Source: CAYTCZ01 sp964436315
Lineage (GTDB): Bacteria; Actinomycetota; Thermoleophilia; Gaiellales; Gaiellaceae
NCBI GenBank assembly: GCA_964436315.1
Contig: CAYTCZ010000081.1
Span: 1-18,372 of the forward strand
Length of the DNA: 18,372 bases
Direction of reading: 5' to 3'
Shown here: positions 1-6,676 of the stretch, in pieces
Layout: every line of letters begins with the position of its first letter
How positions within the stretch are numbered: position 1 is the stretch's first letter
Made by a program: the position numbers and the translations under genes
Notes under the pieces: model-generated
Told to the model about the DNA's origin: nothing
The model's input: only the letters and a program-made list of their open reading frames with translations
Database searches by the model: none

Positions 1-16
1 TTAGACGCTCGGACCC

Positions 17-322
17 TCAGCGAAGACCGTACGCGCCGCCGGTCGCGCCCGAAATGCTCCCGCGGCCGCGATGTCCGTGATGGCGTTGAAGATCCTCCCC
101 CTTCTCGCCGTATCGGGCGATTTGACGAACGCTCCACTGCCACGCGAACTGGTGATCTCCATGCGCGACCCAGACCGGCCCGTCGCCGTAGCGAAGTGTG
201 AGTTGACCGGACACATCCGTGTCCACGCGGAAACAGCAGCGCTGGAACGCCGCATCGGCGACCGTGGGAAAGACGAGTGCTGTCACCAGCCCAATGACGA
301 CGATCAGAAGGCGGGGATGCAT
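17..322 (-). CDS. Small secreted protein of unknown function
   Basis: I do not recognise this 101-residue protein. It opens with a convincing signal peptide: basic start (MHPR), a hydrophobic core at about residues 5-20, and an A-D-A cleavage site at residues 22-24. The mature part begins AFQRCC, so a vicinal Cys-Cys pair sits directly after the cleavage site. The rest is a short domain rich in Trp, His and Arg without clear repeats or membrane segments. Third codon positions are mostly G or C throughout, as expected for a real gene here. An in-frame GTG nine codons upstream (349) is an alternative start; ATG 322 gives the cleaner signal peptide, and neither has a clear ribosome binding site. 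It follows pheT by about 50 bases on the same strand and may be co-transcribed. Function unknown; that it is a real exported product is moderately supported. Confidence 0.55.
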   Translation of the reverse strand: MHPRLLIVVIGLVTALVFPTVADAAFQRCCFRVDTDVSGQLTLRYGDGPVWVAHGDHQFAWQWSVRQIARYGEKGEDLQRHHGHRGRGSISGATGGAYGLR

Positions 323-373
323 GCACCCAGGGCAGATAAGCGCACGCACTTGGTTGGCCCGTCGTCTCGGTTT

Positions 374-2665
374 CTACGCGCGCAACTCGGCGCCGAAGGA
401 CTCCGCGAGCGCCGAGACGACCTTGTCCCGAATAACGCGCGCGTCCTCGTCCGAGAGAGTGCGTTCCGACGACTGGAAGGCGACGGCGATTGCCACCGAC
501 TTCTTTCCCGGAGGGATCGGGTCGCCGTGATACACGTCGAAAACCCTGATCTCCCGGAGTTCGTCGCCTGCCGCGGCCCGCGCCGCATCAACGAGTGCGC
601 CCGCAGGCGTCGCGTCGTCGACAACGAACGCGAGGTCTTGCCGGACCGCTGGGAAACTGATGACGTCCTCGTACTCGAGACGCTCCGGGATTGCCTCAAA
701 GAGCGTCTCAAGATCGAGCTCGAATGCGCTCCAAGTGCCTTCGAGCAGCGCTGGATGAAGCTCTCCGAGCCAACCCGCATCGAGCTCGGCACCCTTTCCG
801 GGGTGAAGGAAGTCGAGCTGCGCCCGGCCGGATCGGGGCTCGACCTTGAGCACGCCGTAGAGCGTCTCGACGATACCCTTGGCGGCGAAGAAGCCGTCCT
901 CAAGAATGCCTCCGACGCGCCACCTTTCTTCGGGCAATTGCTCGCCCGTTGGGAGGTAGACACGCGCAATTTCAAACAGACCGATGTTTTTGTTCCCCAT
1001 GTCCACGTTGTGGGCAGCGGCTTCGATGAGGCCGGTGAGGAGCGTGGTACGGAGGACAGCGTGCTCCGCAGAGAGCGGCTCGGCGAGCGGTAGCGCCGAC
1101 TCATCTTGCTCGGCGGCCACGAGGCTCGACGTATAGGCCTCTGATAGCCCTGCACCGACGAGCACATCCTCGACGACCCGTCGAAACACCTGTTCTCGCG
1201 TCAACCGCCCGAACATCTGCGTTCGACGCGGCAGGGTGAACGGGACATCGTCGAGTTTGAACCGCGCGATCTCCTCCACGAGGTCAATCTCACGAGTTAC
1301 ATCCCGGAAACGCCACGTCGGCACCGCGACGTCCCAGTCTTTGCCGACCTCGAATCCCAGCCGCTCGAGGATCGATCGCTGTTCCGACGGATCGATCTCG
1401 AGGCCGATCAGGGACGACGTTCGATCGGGACGTAGCCTGATCGCCGAACGCGCCGGAGGGTCCGCTCGAACGTCACTCGCACCGACCCAGCGCGCATCTG
1501 AGAGCTCGGTGATGAGTTCGCTCGCATACACGGCGGCGATCTCCGCAAGATCCGGACTCACGCCTTTCTCCCAGCGATTCGAGGCGTCAGTACGAAGATG
1601 CAGACGCTCCGATGTCTTGAGGATGCCCGTCGGCTCAAAGTTGGCGGCCTCGAGCAGAAGATCGGTGCTGTTTTCCTGGACTTCGGTTTCCTCGCCGCCC
1701 ATGATGCCCGCGACCGCAATTGCCTCCGCTGCGTCGGCGATCACCAGGTCGTCCGGGTCGAGCTTGCGGAGCGAGCCATCGAGTGTTCGGAGCTCCTCGC
1801 CTCGATCTGCGCGGCGAATGACAATCCGGCCCTCGCCAAGCGTCGAGTGATCGAAAGCATGTAACGGGCTCCCGAGCGCGATCATGACGTAGTTCGTCAC
1901 GTCAACGACGTTGGAGATCGGGCGCATACCTGCCGCAAGAAGCCTGGCCTTGAGCCAGGGAGGTGACGGGCGCACCTGAACGTCGCGGAAGAGTCTCCCG
2001 ATGTAGCGTGGGCATCGCTCGAGATCGTCGATACGGATGTCGACCGCCTCGTCACCCATCTGTTCGGGCTCCCGTCCTGGGGGGGACTCAAGCGAGACAT
2101 CGAGCAGGGCGGCTACCTCCCTCGCCACGCCGTAGATCGAGAGAAGATCCGGGCGGTTGCCGGTCGACTCGACCTCGAGCACGTCGTCTGAGAGCGGAAG
2201 AACGTCCTCGAGTGGCGTTCCCGGCTCGGAAGGATCGTCGAGGACGAGTATCCCGGTGTGGTCCGTTCCGAGCTCGAGTTCCTGCTCGGACAGGATCATG
2301 CCGTCCGAGACGGAGCCGCGGAGTTTCGCCCGCTCGAGCGTTCGGCCGTCAGGAAGAACTGCGCCTGGAAGTGCGACCGCCACCGTGGCGCCGGCGCCGA
2401 AGTTCCACGCGCCGCAAACGATCTGCCGCGGCTCGCTCTCCCCTATGTCGACTTGACAGAGCTGAAGTCGGTCGGCGTTCGGATGCTTCGCCGCCTCGAG
2501 AACGCGTCCGACCCGATAGAACCCCAGATTCCCATCGACGTCCGGGACGCCATGGCGAATGATTCTCTCGACCTCGAGCGTTGAGATCGCAAGCCGCTCT
2601 GCTACCTCGGCAATGGGCTCGTCAAACGCGACGTACTCTCGAAGCCAGGAGATCGGAATTCTCAT
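374..2665 (-). CDS. pheT: Phenylalanyl-tRNA synthetase beta subunit
   Basis: This is the 763-residue beta chain of the alpha2-beta2 phenylalanyl-tRNA synthetase, a cytoplasmic enzyme that charges tRNA-Phe. The domain order is complete: N-terminal MRIPISWLREYV, the EMAP/OB-fold tRNA-binding domain at about residues 40-150 (HPNADRLQLCQVDIG), the B3/B4 editing domain at about 210-370, the B5 domain at about 400-470, the catalytic-like core, and the C-terminal ferredoxin-fold anticodon-binding domain at about 670-763 (FPAVRQDLAFVVD). Length is near the usual 780-800. The ATG overlaps the last base of the pheS stop (TGATG on the minus strand), so translation of the two subunits is probably coupled, as is common for pheST. 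I see nothing unusual in its motifs. Confidence 0.97.
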   Translation of the reverse strand: MRIPISWLREYVAFDEPIAEVAERLAISTLEVERIIRHGVPDVDGNLGFYRVGRVLEAAKHPNADRLQLCQVDIGESEPRQIVCGAWNFGAGATVAVALPGAVLPDGRTLERAKLRGSVSDGMILSEQELELGTDHTGILVLDDPSEPGTPLEDVLPLSDDVLEVESTGNRPDLLSIYGVAREVAALLDVSLESPPGREPEQMGDEAVDIRIDDLERCPRYIGRLFRDVQVRPSPPWLKARLLAAGMRPISNVVDVTNYVMIALGSPLHAFDHSTLGEGRIVIRRADRGEELRTLDGSLRKLDPDDLVIADAAEAIAVAGIMGGEETEVQENSTDLLLEAANFEPTGILKTSERLHLRTDASNRWEKGVSPDLAEIAAVYASELITELSDARWVGASDVRADPPARSAIRLRPDRTSSLIGLEIDPSEQRSILERLGFEVGKDWDVAVPTWRFRDVTREIDLVEEIARFKLDDVPFTLPRRTQMFGRLTREQVFRRVVEDVLVGAGLSEAYTSSLVAAEQDESALPLAEPLSAEHAVLRTTLLTGLIEAAAHNVDMGNKNIGLFEIARVYLPTGEQLPEERWRVGGILEDGFFAAKGIVETLYGVLKVEPRSGRAQLDFLHPGKGAELDAGWLGELHPALLEGTWSAFELDLETLFEAIPERLEYEDVISFPAVRQDLAFVVDDATPAGALVDAARAAAGDELREIRVFDVYHGDPIPPGKKSVAIAVAFQSSERTLSDEDARVIRDKVVSALAESFGAELRA

Positions 2666-3660
2666 CAGAACTGAGCTGCGAGCCGCAGGTCGTTCTTCCA
2701 GAGATCACGAAGGTCCGGCAGGCCGTGCCTCAGCATCGCAATGCGCTCGAGGCCCCAGCCAAACGCGAACCCGGAGACTTCCTCCGGGTCATAGCCAACG
2801 AACTCGAGCACGTTCGGATCGACGACGCCGGAGCCACCGATCTCGATCCAGCCGGAGTGCTTGCACGCAGAACAGCCACTGCCGTCGCAGAGGAAACACG
2901 AGACGTACGCCTCCATCGACGGCTCGGTGAAGGGGAAGAAATGCGTGGCGAAGCGAACGTCGCGGTCTTCGCCGAAGAGGGCCCGCATCAGGTAGAGCAA
3001 GGTGCCCTTCAGGTCGGCGAGCGTAATGCCATGGTCGACCGCAAGGCCTTCCACCTGATGGAAGATCGGGACATGCGTGGCATCGGGAGTGTCACGCCGG
3101 TAGACGCGGCCGGTCGAGATCATGTAGACGGGCGGCGGACCCGCTTCCATGCGGTGGATTTGCGACGGCGAGGTCTCGGTCCTCAGGACCGTGTCCTCGT
3201 CGACGAAAAGCGAGTTCAAAGGAGACCTGGCGGGATGCCAACTCGGGAAGTTGAGCGCCTCGAAGTTGTAGCGCGATGTCTCGACTTCGCGCCCATCGAT
3301 CACCTGGTAGCCGAGGCCGAGGAAGATGTCCTCCACCTCCCGGCGGATCTGCGTGATCAGGTGCAGGTGACCGCGCTTCGGGGAAGTTCCAGGGAGCGTC
3401 ACATCGACGACGTCTTCGGTCAGCTTTCGGTTGAGCTCCTCTCGCTCGAGCTCGGCCTGGCGTGCCGCGATCGCGCCTTCGATTTCCTCCCGTGCAGCAT
3501 TCAGGCTCATGCCGGTTTCGCGGTCTCGAACCTGCCGGAGTGACTGCTTCAGCTCGCTCTTTCGACCAAGGAATCGAACCCGTACAGAGTCGAGCTCGTC
3601 CAGGCTCGAAGAGCTCGCAATCGCGCTTTGTGCCTGGCTTTGCAGCTCCTCCAGATTCAC
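2665..3660 (-). CDS. pheS: Phenylalanyl-tRNA synthetase alpha subunit
   Basis: The 331-residue catalytic alpha chain of phenylalanyl-tRNA synthetase. It has the N-terminal coiled-coil arm (residues 1-85), then the class II core: motif 1 region around HLHLITQIRREVEDIF, HPAR at about 146, the RTETSPSQ loop, motif 2 (GRVYRRD), and motif 3 with the Phe-pocket FAFGWGLERIAML near the C-terminus. Four cysteines (CFLC and CSAC, about residues 235-246) resemble the metal-site loop of many PheS proteins. The start is GTG; no Shine-Dalgarno lies in front of it, but a TGATAC -10-like box ends 9 nt upstream, which fits a leaderless or nearly leaderless mRNA. Its 5' region is shared with the divergent methyltransferase gene only 23 bp away. 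No T-box was recognised. Confidence 0.96.
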   Translation of the reverse strand: MNLEELQSQAQSAIASSSSLDELDSVRVRFLGRKSELKQSLRQVRDRETGMSLNAAREEIEGAIAARQAELEREELNRKLTEDVVDVTLPGTSPKRGHLHLITQIRREVEDIFLGLGYQVIDGREVETSRYNFEALNFPSWHPARSPLNSLFVDEDTVLRTETSPSQIHRMEAGPPPVYMISTGRVYRRDTPDATHVPIFHQVEGLAVDHGITLADLKGTLLYLMRALFGEDRDVRFATHFFPFTEPSMEAYVSCFLCDGSGCSACKHSGWIEIGGSGVVDPNVLEFVGYDPEEVSGFAFGWGLERIAMLRHGLPDLRDLWKNDLRLAAQF

Positions 3661-3669
3661 CGCCGCAGC

Positions 3670-3676
3670 GTATCAT
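3670..3676. promoter_or_regulatory. Candidate shared -10 element for divergent pheS and methyltransferase
   Basis: The plus strand reads TATCAT at 3671-3676 (5 of 6 to TATAAT), followed by 7 nt and the GTG start of the methyltransferase. The minus strand reads TGATAC over 3675-3670, followed by 9 nt and the GTG of pheS; a weak -35-like TTCAAG lies 16 bp upstream of it. The two starts are only 23 bp apart and neither has a Shine-Dalgarno, so both transcripts would be leaderless and fire from almost the same base pairs. Near-symmetric -10 boxes that work in both directions are known in bacteria. This is inference from sequence only. Confidence 0.45.
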
Positions 3677-3683
3677 CGGCCCT

Positions 3684-4655
3684 GTGACGGACTTGAACGC
3701 TGATTCTGCCGCAGGAGACGGAGCGGGGCTTCGCCGCGCGAGAGCCGACGCCGGCGAGGGAGGCGGGCTCTCGGCTTCCTCGGGCGCTGGTCGCAAGGGA
3801 GGCGAGGGCGAAGCCGGAGGACAGTACGGCGAGGTACGGCCGACGGTTGAGCCCGATGGATCCCGCCGCGAGCGGCGTCAGGCGTCGAGCGAAGCGGGGC
3901 TTCGCCCCGCGAGAGCCGACGCCGGCGAGGGAGCCGAGAGCGAGTATGACTCGATTGCGGGGTTGTATGACGACTGGCACGTCAGCGTGACCGAGGACGT
4001 CGACTTCTACGTCGGCGAGGCGGTGGCGGACGGTGGCCCCGTCGTTGAGCTAGGCGTCGGTACCGGCCGGATCGCGGTGCCGACGGCTCAGGCGGGAGTC
4101 CACGTCATCGGCGTGGACTCATCGGCGGCGATGCTCGAGGAGTGCCGCCGGCGGGCCGCAGAGGCGAGCGTGTCCGACATGATCGACCTGCGTCTGGGCG
4201 ATCTCCGTGATCCCCCAGTGCCGGAACGGGTCTCGCTCGTCACCTGCCCGTTTCGGGCGCTCCTGCACCTGGACTCGGATGCCGACCGACTCAGAGCTCT
4301 AAACGCCGCCTACTCGCTGCTCACCTCCGGCGGACGGTTCATTTTCGACATCTTCGCGCCGAGTCGCGAAGACATCGAAGAGACGGATGCGCGCTGGTGT
4401 GAGCGCGAGCCCGGAATCTGGGAGCGCGCTGACTGGAACGTGGACGAGCGGAGATTTCTCCTCACCGTCCGGAGAGATGCAGCGGAGACCACGATGCACC
4501 TCTCCTGGATTCCGACGGAGCGCTGGCACGACCTGCTCGCCGCGGTTGGATTCCAGGTAATCGGCTGCTTTGGCTGGTTCGACCGCCGGCCTTACGCTGG
4601 CGAAGAAGACTCGGTCTGGATCGGCCTGAAGCCAGTCGTGCCTGCCAATCCATAG
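3684..4655 (+). CDS. Class I SAM-dependent methyltransferase with repeat-derived N-terminal insertion
   Basis: A 323-residue protein. Residues about 86-320 form a class I methyltransferase: YDSIAGLYDDWH entry, motif I VVELGVGTGRIAV (120-132), an acidic post-I residue in VIGVDSSAAML, then LRLGDLRD and GGRFIFDIFAP. The substrate is not evident. Residues 11-84 do not belong to the fold. They are low-complexity Gly/Ala/Arg sequence encoded by an inserted repeat, with AGLRRARADAGEG at 14-26 and AGLRPARADAGEG at 71-83. Removing them leaves a short natural N-terminus (VTDLNADSAA joined to ESEYDSIAG). I chose GTG 3684 because no ATG or GTG lies between the repeat and the fold, and because a TATCAT box sits 7 nt upstream; TTG inside GLYDD would cut the domain. 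The gene interrupts the trmH-pheS spacing on the opposite strand and converges on trmH (12 bp between stops). Confidence 0.82.
   Translation: MTDLNADSAAGDGAGLRRARADAGEGGGLSASSGAGRKGGEGEAGGQYGEVRPTVEPDGSRRERRQASSEAGLRPARADAGEGAESEYDSIAGLYDDWHVSVTEDVDFYVGEAVADGGPVVELGVGTGRIAVPTAQAGVHVIGVDSSAAMLEECRRRAAEASVSDMIDLRLGDLRDPPVPERVSLVTCPFRALLHLDSDADRLRALNAAYSLLTSGGRFIFDIFAPSREDIEETDARWCEREPGIWERADWNVDERRFLLTVRRDAAETTMHLSWIPTERWHDLLAAVGFQVIGCFGWFDRRPYAGEEDSVWIGLKPVVPANP
3722..3933. repeat. GC-rich repetitive element with 41-bp terminal direct repeats, inserted in frame
   Basis: Two 41-bp copies, 3722-3762 and 3893-3933, match at 40 of 41 positions and start exactly 171 bp (57 codons) apart, so both are read in the same frame. 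The second copy contains a perfect hairpin CGGGGC-TTC-GCCCCG; the first has the same hairpin with one mismatch. The 130 bp between them hold a further CGCCGC/GCGGCG inverted repeat. All of it is free of stops in the methyltransferase frame and also in one antisense frame (LAGVGSRGAKPRFARRL...). I recall similar antisense peptide strings from Thermoleophilia genomes and metagenomes, which suggests a multicopy element, but I could not search for it. No clear target duplication or transposase is visible. Confidence 0.8.
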
Positions 4656-4667
4656 CCGACTAACCTC

Positions 4668-5399
4668 CTACTCGACGGGCTGTCGACGTCGAAACTCGTA
4701 CAGAGCAATTGCGCCTGCGGTCGCGACGTTGAGCGACTCCGACTCTGCGCTGATCGGGATCATCGCCGCGAGATCGCAACCGTCCACGACGCTTTCCGGC
4801 AACCCGAGCCGCTCGGCGCCAAGAACGAAGGTGACCCGCTCAGGAAGCGCGACCTCTCCGAGAGTTGGCGCACCGTTCGTGACAAGCCCGACCGTCGGCC
4901 CTCGTACTTCGTCGAACCGCCCGATCGGCACTCGGAACACCGCACCGGCGGACGCCCGCAGTGCTTTTGAAGACGTGGGATCCGCGCACCCGGCCGATAG
5001 CGCGATCGAGGCAGGCCCGAGAGCGTCCGCACTTCGAACGAGCGTCCCGACGTTGCCCGGGTCTCCGACGTACCAGAGCGCGAGTCCAACCCGCGCGTCG
5101 TTCTCGCGCGGCAGGTCGGCTCGGCGAAACACTGCGATCACGCGGGCCGGATGCGCAAGAGTCGAGAGCTCGGCCATGAGTTTTGGCAAGACCTGCTCCG
5201 CGCCCGAAAGCCCCCCGAGCACCGGAGGCCGTTCGGCGTCGACGAGCAGCTCGACGGGTGCGAGACCGGCCTCAACCCCGGCTTGAACCAGATCCTCCCC
5301 CTCGCAAACGAAGAGCCCGAGCTTGTCGCGCTGTCGCCGAGCCTCCAGCTTTCGAACGAGCTTCAGGCGCGGATTGCTCGGTGAGGTAATCATCGTCAT
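4668..5399 (-). CDS. TrmH/SpoU family RNA 2'-O-methyltransferase
   Basis: A 243-residue SPOUT enzyme that would methylate the 2'-hydroxyl of a nucleotide in rRNA or tRNA; the exact target cannot be told from the sequence. The N-terminal 90 residues are the substrate-binding L30e-like domain (ITSPSNPRLKLVRKLEARRQR). The knotted catalytic domain follows with the three family motifs: DPGNVGTLVRSA at 113-124 (catalytic Arg122), FVLGAERLGLP at 191-201, and IPISAESESLNVATAGAIALYE-type motif 3 at 215-235. SpoU genes commonly sit upstream of pheST, and this fits, although here a plus-strand gene lies between them. ATG 5399 lies 1 nt after a strong hairpin; ATG 5393 (ITSPSN) is an alternative start. 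Separate from rplT by 129 bp with a terminator in between. Confidence 0.93.
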   Translation of the reverse strand: MTMITSPSNPRLKLVRKLEARRQRDKLGLFVCEGEDLVQAGVEAGLAPVELLVDAERPPVLGGLSGAEQVLPKLMAELSTLAHPARVIAVFRRADLPRENDARVGLALWYVGDPGNVGTLVRSADALGPASIALSAGCADPTSSKALRASAGAVFRVPIGRFDEVRGPTVGLVTNGAPTLGEVALPERVTFVLGAERLGLPESVVDGCDLAAMIPISAESESLNVATAGAIALYEFRRRQPVE

Positions 5400-5400
5400 G

Positions 5401-5437
5401 CCGGCCTGAAACTGACCTTACGCTCGTTTCAGGCCGG
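5401..5437 (-). promoter_or_regulatory. Perfect 12-bp hairpin directly before the trmH start codon
   Basis: CCGGCCTGAAAC (5401-5412) pairs perfectly with GTTTCAGGCCGG (5426-5437) around a 13-nt loop. On the minus strand its 3' arm ends one or two bases before the ATG at 5399, where a ribosome would bind. No U-run follows on either strand. It could be a second terminator of the rplT operon, or an RNA structure limiting trmH initiation at the first ATG and favouring the ATG at 5393. The structure is clear; its role is inference. Confidence 0.6.
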
Positions 5438-5505
5438 TCTTCAAGACCACGGCGCAGCACGCAGCGACTAGCATCGCGAGAAGCTGCCGCGCGCTGCTCT
5501 TACGT

Positions 5506-5542
5506 CCGAGGCGAAATGAGCGCTAGGTTCATTTCGCCTCGG
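5506..5542 (-). terminator. Hairpin terminator of the infC-rpmI-rplT operon
   Basis: A perfect 14-bp stem, CCGAGGCGAAATGA (5506-5519) with TCATTTCGCCTCGG (5529-5542), closes a 9-nt loop. The rplT stop codon TGA (5531-5529 on the minus strand) is the last part of the upstream arm, so the terminator starts inside the coding sequence. No U-tract follows, as is usual for GC-rich actinobacterial hairpin terminators. Confidence 0.75.
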
Positions 5543-5894
5543 AGAGAGATACTTTGGCCTTGTCGGCGATCTTCGAGAAGGCCGCCGGGTCGTTCACGGC
5601 GAGATCGGCGAGCACCTTTCGGTCGATCTCGATCTCAGCCTTCTTGCACCCGCTGATGAACTGGTTGTAGGAGAGACCCTCGCGCCGTGCCGCGGCGTTG
5701 ATCCGGATGATCCAGAGGCGCCGGAAGGTCCGTTTCTTCGTCCGCCGGTCTCGATAGGCGTGATTCAGCGACTTGGTGACCTGTTCCTTCGCCTTGCGGT
5801 ACGAAACGGAGTTCTGGCCGACGTACCCACGGGCTTCCTTCAGGACTTTGCGGCGCTTCTTGCGCCCTGCAACCGACCGTTTGACCCTCGCCAT
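5529..5894 (-). CDS. rplT: 50S ribosomal protein L20
   Basis: 121 residues, the usual length of bacterial L20, an early-assembly protein that binds 23S rRNA and organises the large subunit. The N-terminal basic tail (MARVKRSVAGRKKRRKVLKEARGY) and the globular part with YRDRRTKKRTFRRLWIIRINAA are typical. The C-terminus (KVSLSEAK) overlaps the terminator stem. A GGGAG ribosome binding site lies about 10 nt before the ATG. It lies 16 nt after rpmI and is the last gene of the infC operon. In several bacteria L20 represses its own operon by binding the leader; the infC leader here is structured (see that entry), but direct mimicry of 23S rRNA was not verified. Confidence 0.98.
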   Translation of the reverse strand: MARVKRSVAGRKKRRKVLKEARGYVGQNSVSYRKAKEQVTKSLNHAYRDRRTKKRTFRRLWIIRINAAARREGLSYNQFISGCKKAEIEIDRKVLADLAVNDPAAFSKIADKAKVSLSEAK

Positions 5895-5910
5895 TACAAG
5901 TGGTCTCCCA

Positions 5911-6105
5911 CTAGAGCCCTAACAGCCGGCGCGCCTCGCGCCGATCGGAGGGATGGATCTCGAAGTCGTTCTTGAAGTCACGCTTGCGCTTCGCCGACTT
6001 CTTTTCGAGGTTGTGGCTCTTCATCGCATGCCTGCGGGTGATCCGGCCACTCCCGGTGACCTTAAACCGCTTCTTGGCTGCTGAGCTCGTCTTCTGTTTT
6101 GGCAT
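5911..6105 (-). CDS. rpmI: 50S ribosomal protein L35
   Basis: 64 residues, MPKQKTSSAAKKRFKVTGSG at the start and SDRREARRLLGL at the end, the normal size and composition of L35, a small basic large-subunit protein. The open frame extends upstream, but the ATG at 6105 is the true start: it gives the canonical MPK N-terminus and is preceded by a strong GGAGAAGG ribosome binding site at 5 nt. The first 44 nt of the gene overlap the 3' end of infC in another frame, so its ribosome binding site lies inside infC and translation is probably coupled to termination of infC. Confidence 0.97.
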   Translation of the reverse strand: MPKQKTSSAAKKRFKVTGSGRITRRHAMKSHNLEKKSAKRKRDFKNDFEIHPSDRREARRLLGL

Positions 6106-6676
6106 TTTCCTTCTCCACCGGTTTACCCGCGTTCTTGGTCGGCGCAAGCACCATGACCATGTTCCTGCCGTCCTGGAGCGGCGGGGATTCGATCTGGCCG
6201 ATGTCCTCGACGTCGTCCGCAAGTCTCATGAGGAGATTGCGGCCCCGCTCCGGATGCGTCTGCTCTCGACCCCTGAACATGATCGTGACCTTGACCTTCG
6301 CCTTGGCATTCAGGAAACGCCGTACGTGACCTTTCTTCGTCTCGTAGTCGTGATCACCGATCTTCGGCCTGAACTTGATCTCTTTGACTTGGATCTGTGA
6401 CTGGTGCTTTCGTGCTGTCTTGGCCTTTTGCTCCTGCTCGTACTTGTACTTGCCGTAGTCCATGACTCGGCATACGGGCGGATCGGCGTTCGGCGCGACT
6501 TCAACGAGATCGAGGTTCTTCGAGAAGGCGTAGTCGAGCGCATCGTCCCGCGACTTGATTCCGATCTGGGTCCCGTCGGAGTCGACGAGGCGGACCTTGG
6601 GCACTCTGATCGCCTCGTTGATCCGCGTTTGATCCTGGACAGGTCGAACCGGCTCGAGCCGGCGCCGCGGCCTCAC
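6062..6676 (-). CDS. infC: Translation initiation factor IF-3
   Basis: About 204 residues. IF-3 binds the 30S subunit, checks start-codon pairing and prevents premature 50S joining. The N-terminal domain (QDQTRINEAIRVPKVRLVD through VCRVMDYGKYKYEQ) and the linker plus C-terminal domain (KEIKFRPKIGDHDYETK, FLNAKAKVKVTIMFRGRE) are complete. A short acidic tail (KTEDELSSQEAV) overlaps rpmI. The start is uncertain: GTG 6676 is the only standard in-frame codon near the conserved part, but the strong GAAGGAGG site lies 26 nt upstream. infC is known for unusual start codons, but no ATT or ATC is at the right spacing. The GTG overlaps the stop of a possible five-codon UUG reading frame (GTGA). The family call is certain, the exact start is not. 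Confidence 0.95.
   Translation of the reverse strand: MRPRRRLEPVRPVQDQTRINEAIRVPKVRLVDSDGTQIGIKSRDDALDYAFSKNLDLVEVAPNADPPVCRVMDYGKYKYEQEQKAKTARKHQSQIQVKEIKFRPKIGDHDYETKKGHVRRFLNAKAKVKVTIMFRGREQTHPERGRNLLMRLADDVEDIGQIESPPLQDGRNMVMVLAPTKNAGKPVEKENAKTEDELSSQEAV

Noticed and set aside
71..1093. 340-codon plus-strand open frame
   Set aside because: It is antisense to the certain pheT gene and has no recognisable domain; such long frames are expected opposite GC-rich genes.
2581..3543. 320-codon plus-strand open frame
   Set aside because: It lies opposite pheS with no family motifs and is explained by the high GC content.
3092..3796. 234-codon minus-strand frame over pheS and the repeat
   Set aside because: It is a shifted frame of pheS extended through the stop-free repeat, low-complexity and without homologous features.
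3661..3960. T-box or phenylalanine attenuator for pheST
   Set aside because: No Phe-rich leader peptide, T-box core or terminator stem was seen before pheS; the region is taken up by the divergent gene and the repeat.
3657..3980. 107-codon minus-strand frame across the repeat element
   Set aside because: It reads the repeat in antisense. It has no start signals or fold and is more likely a by-product of the element than a gene; noted because the peptide helps identify the element.
4672..4686. Small TCGAC/GTCGA stem at the convergent trmH/methyltransferase ends
   Set aside because: Only 5 bp, inside the trmH coding end and without a U-run; too weak to call a terminator.
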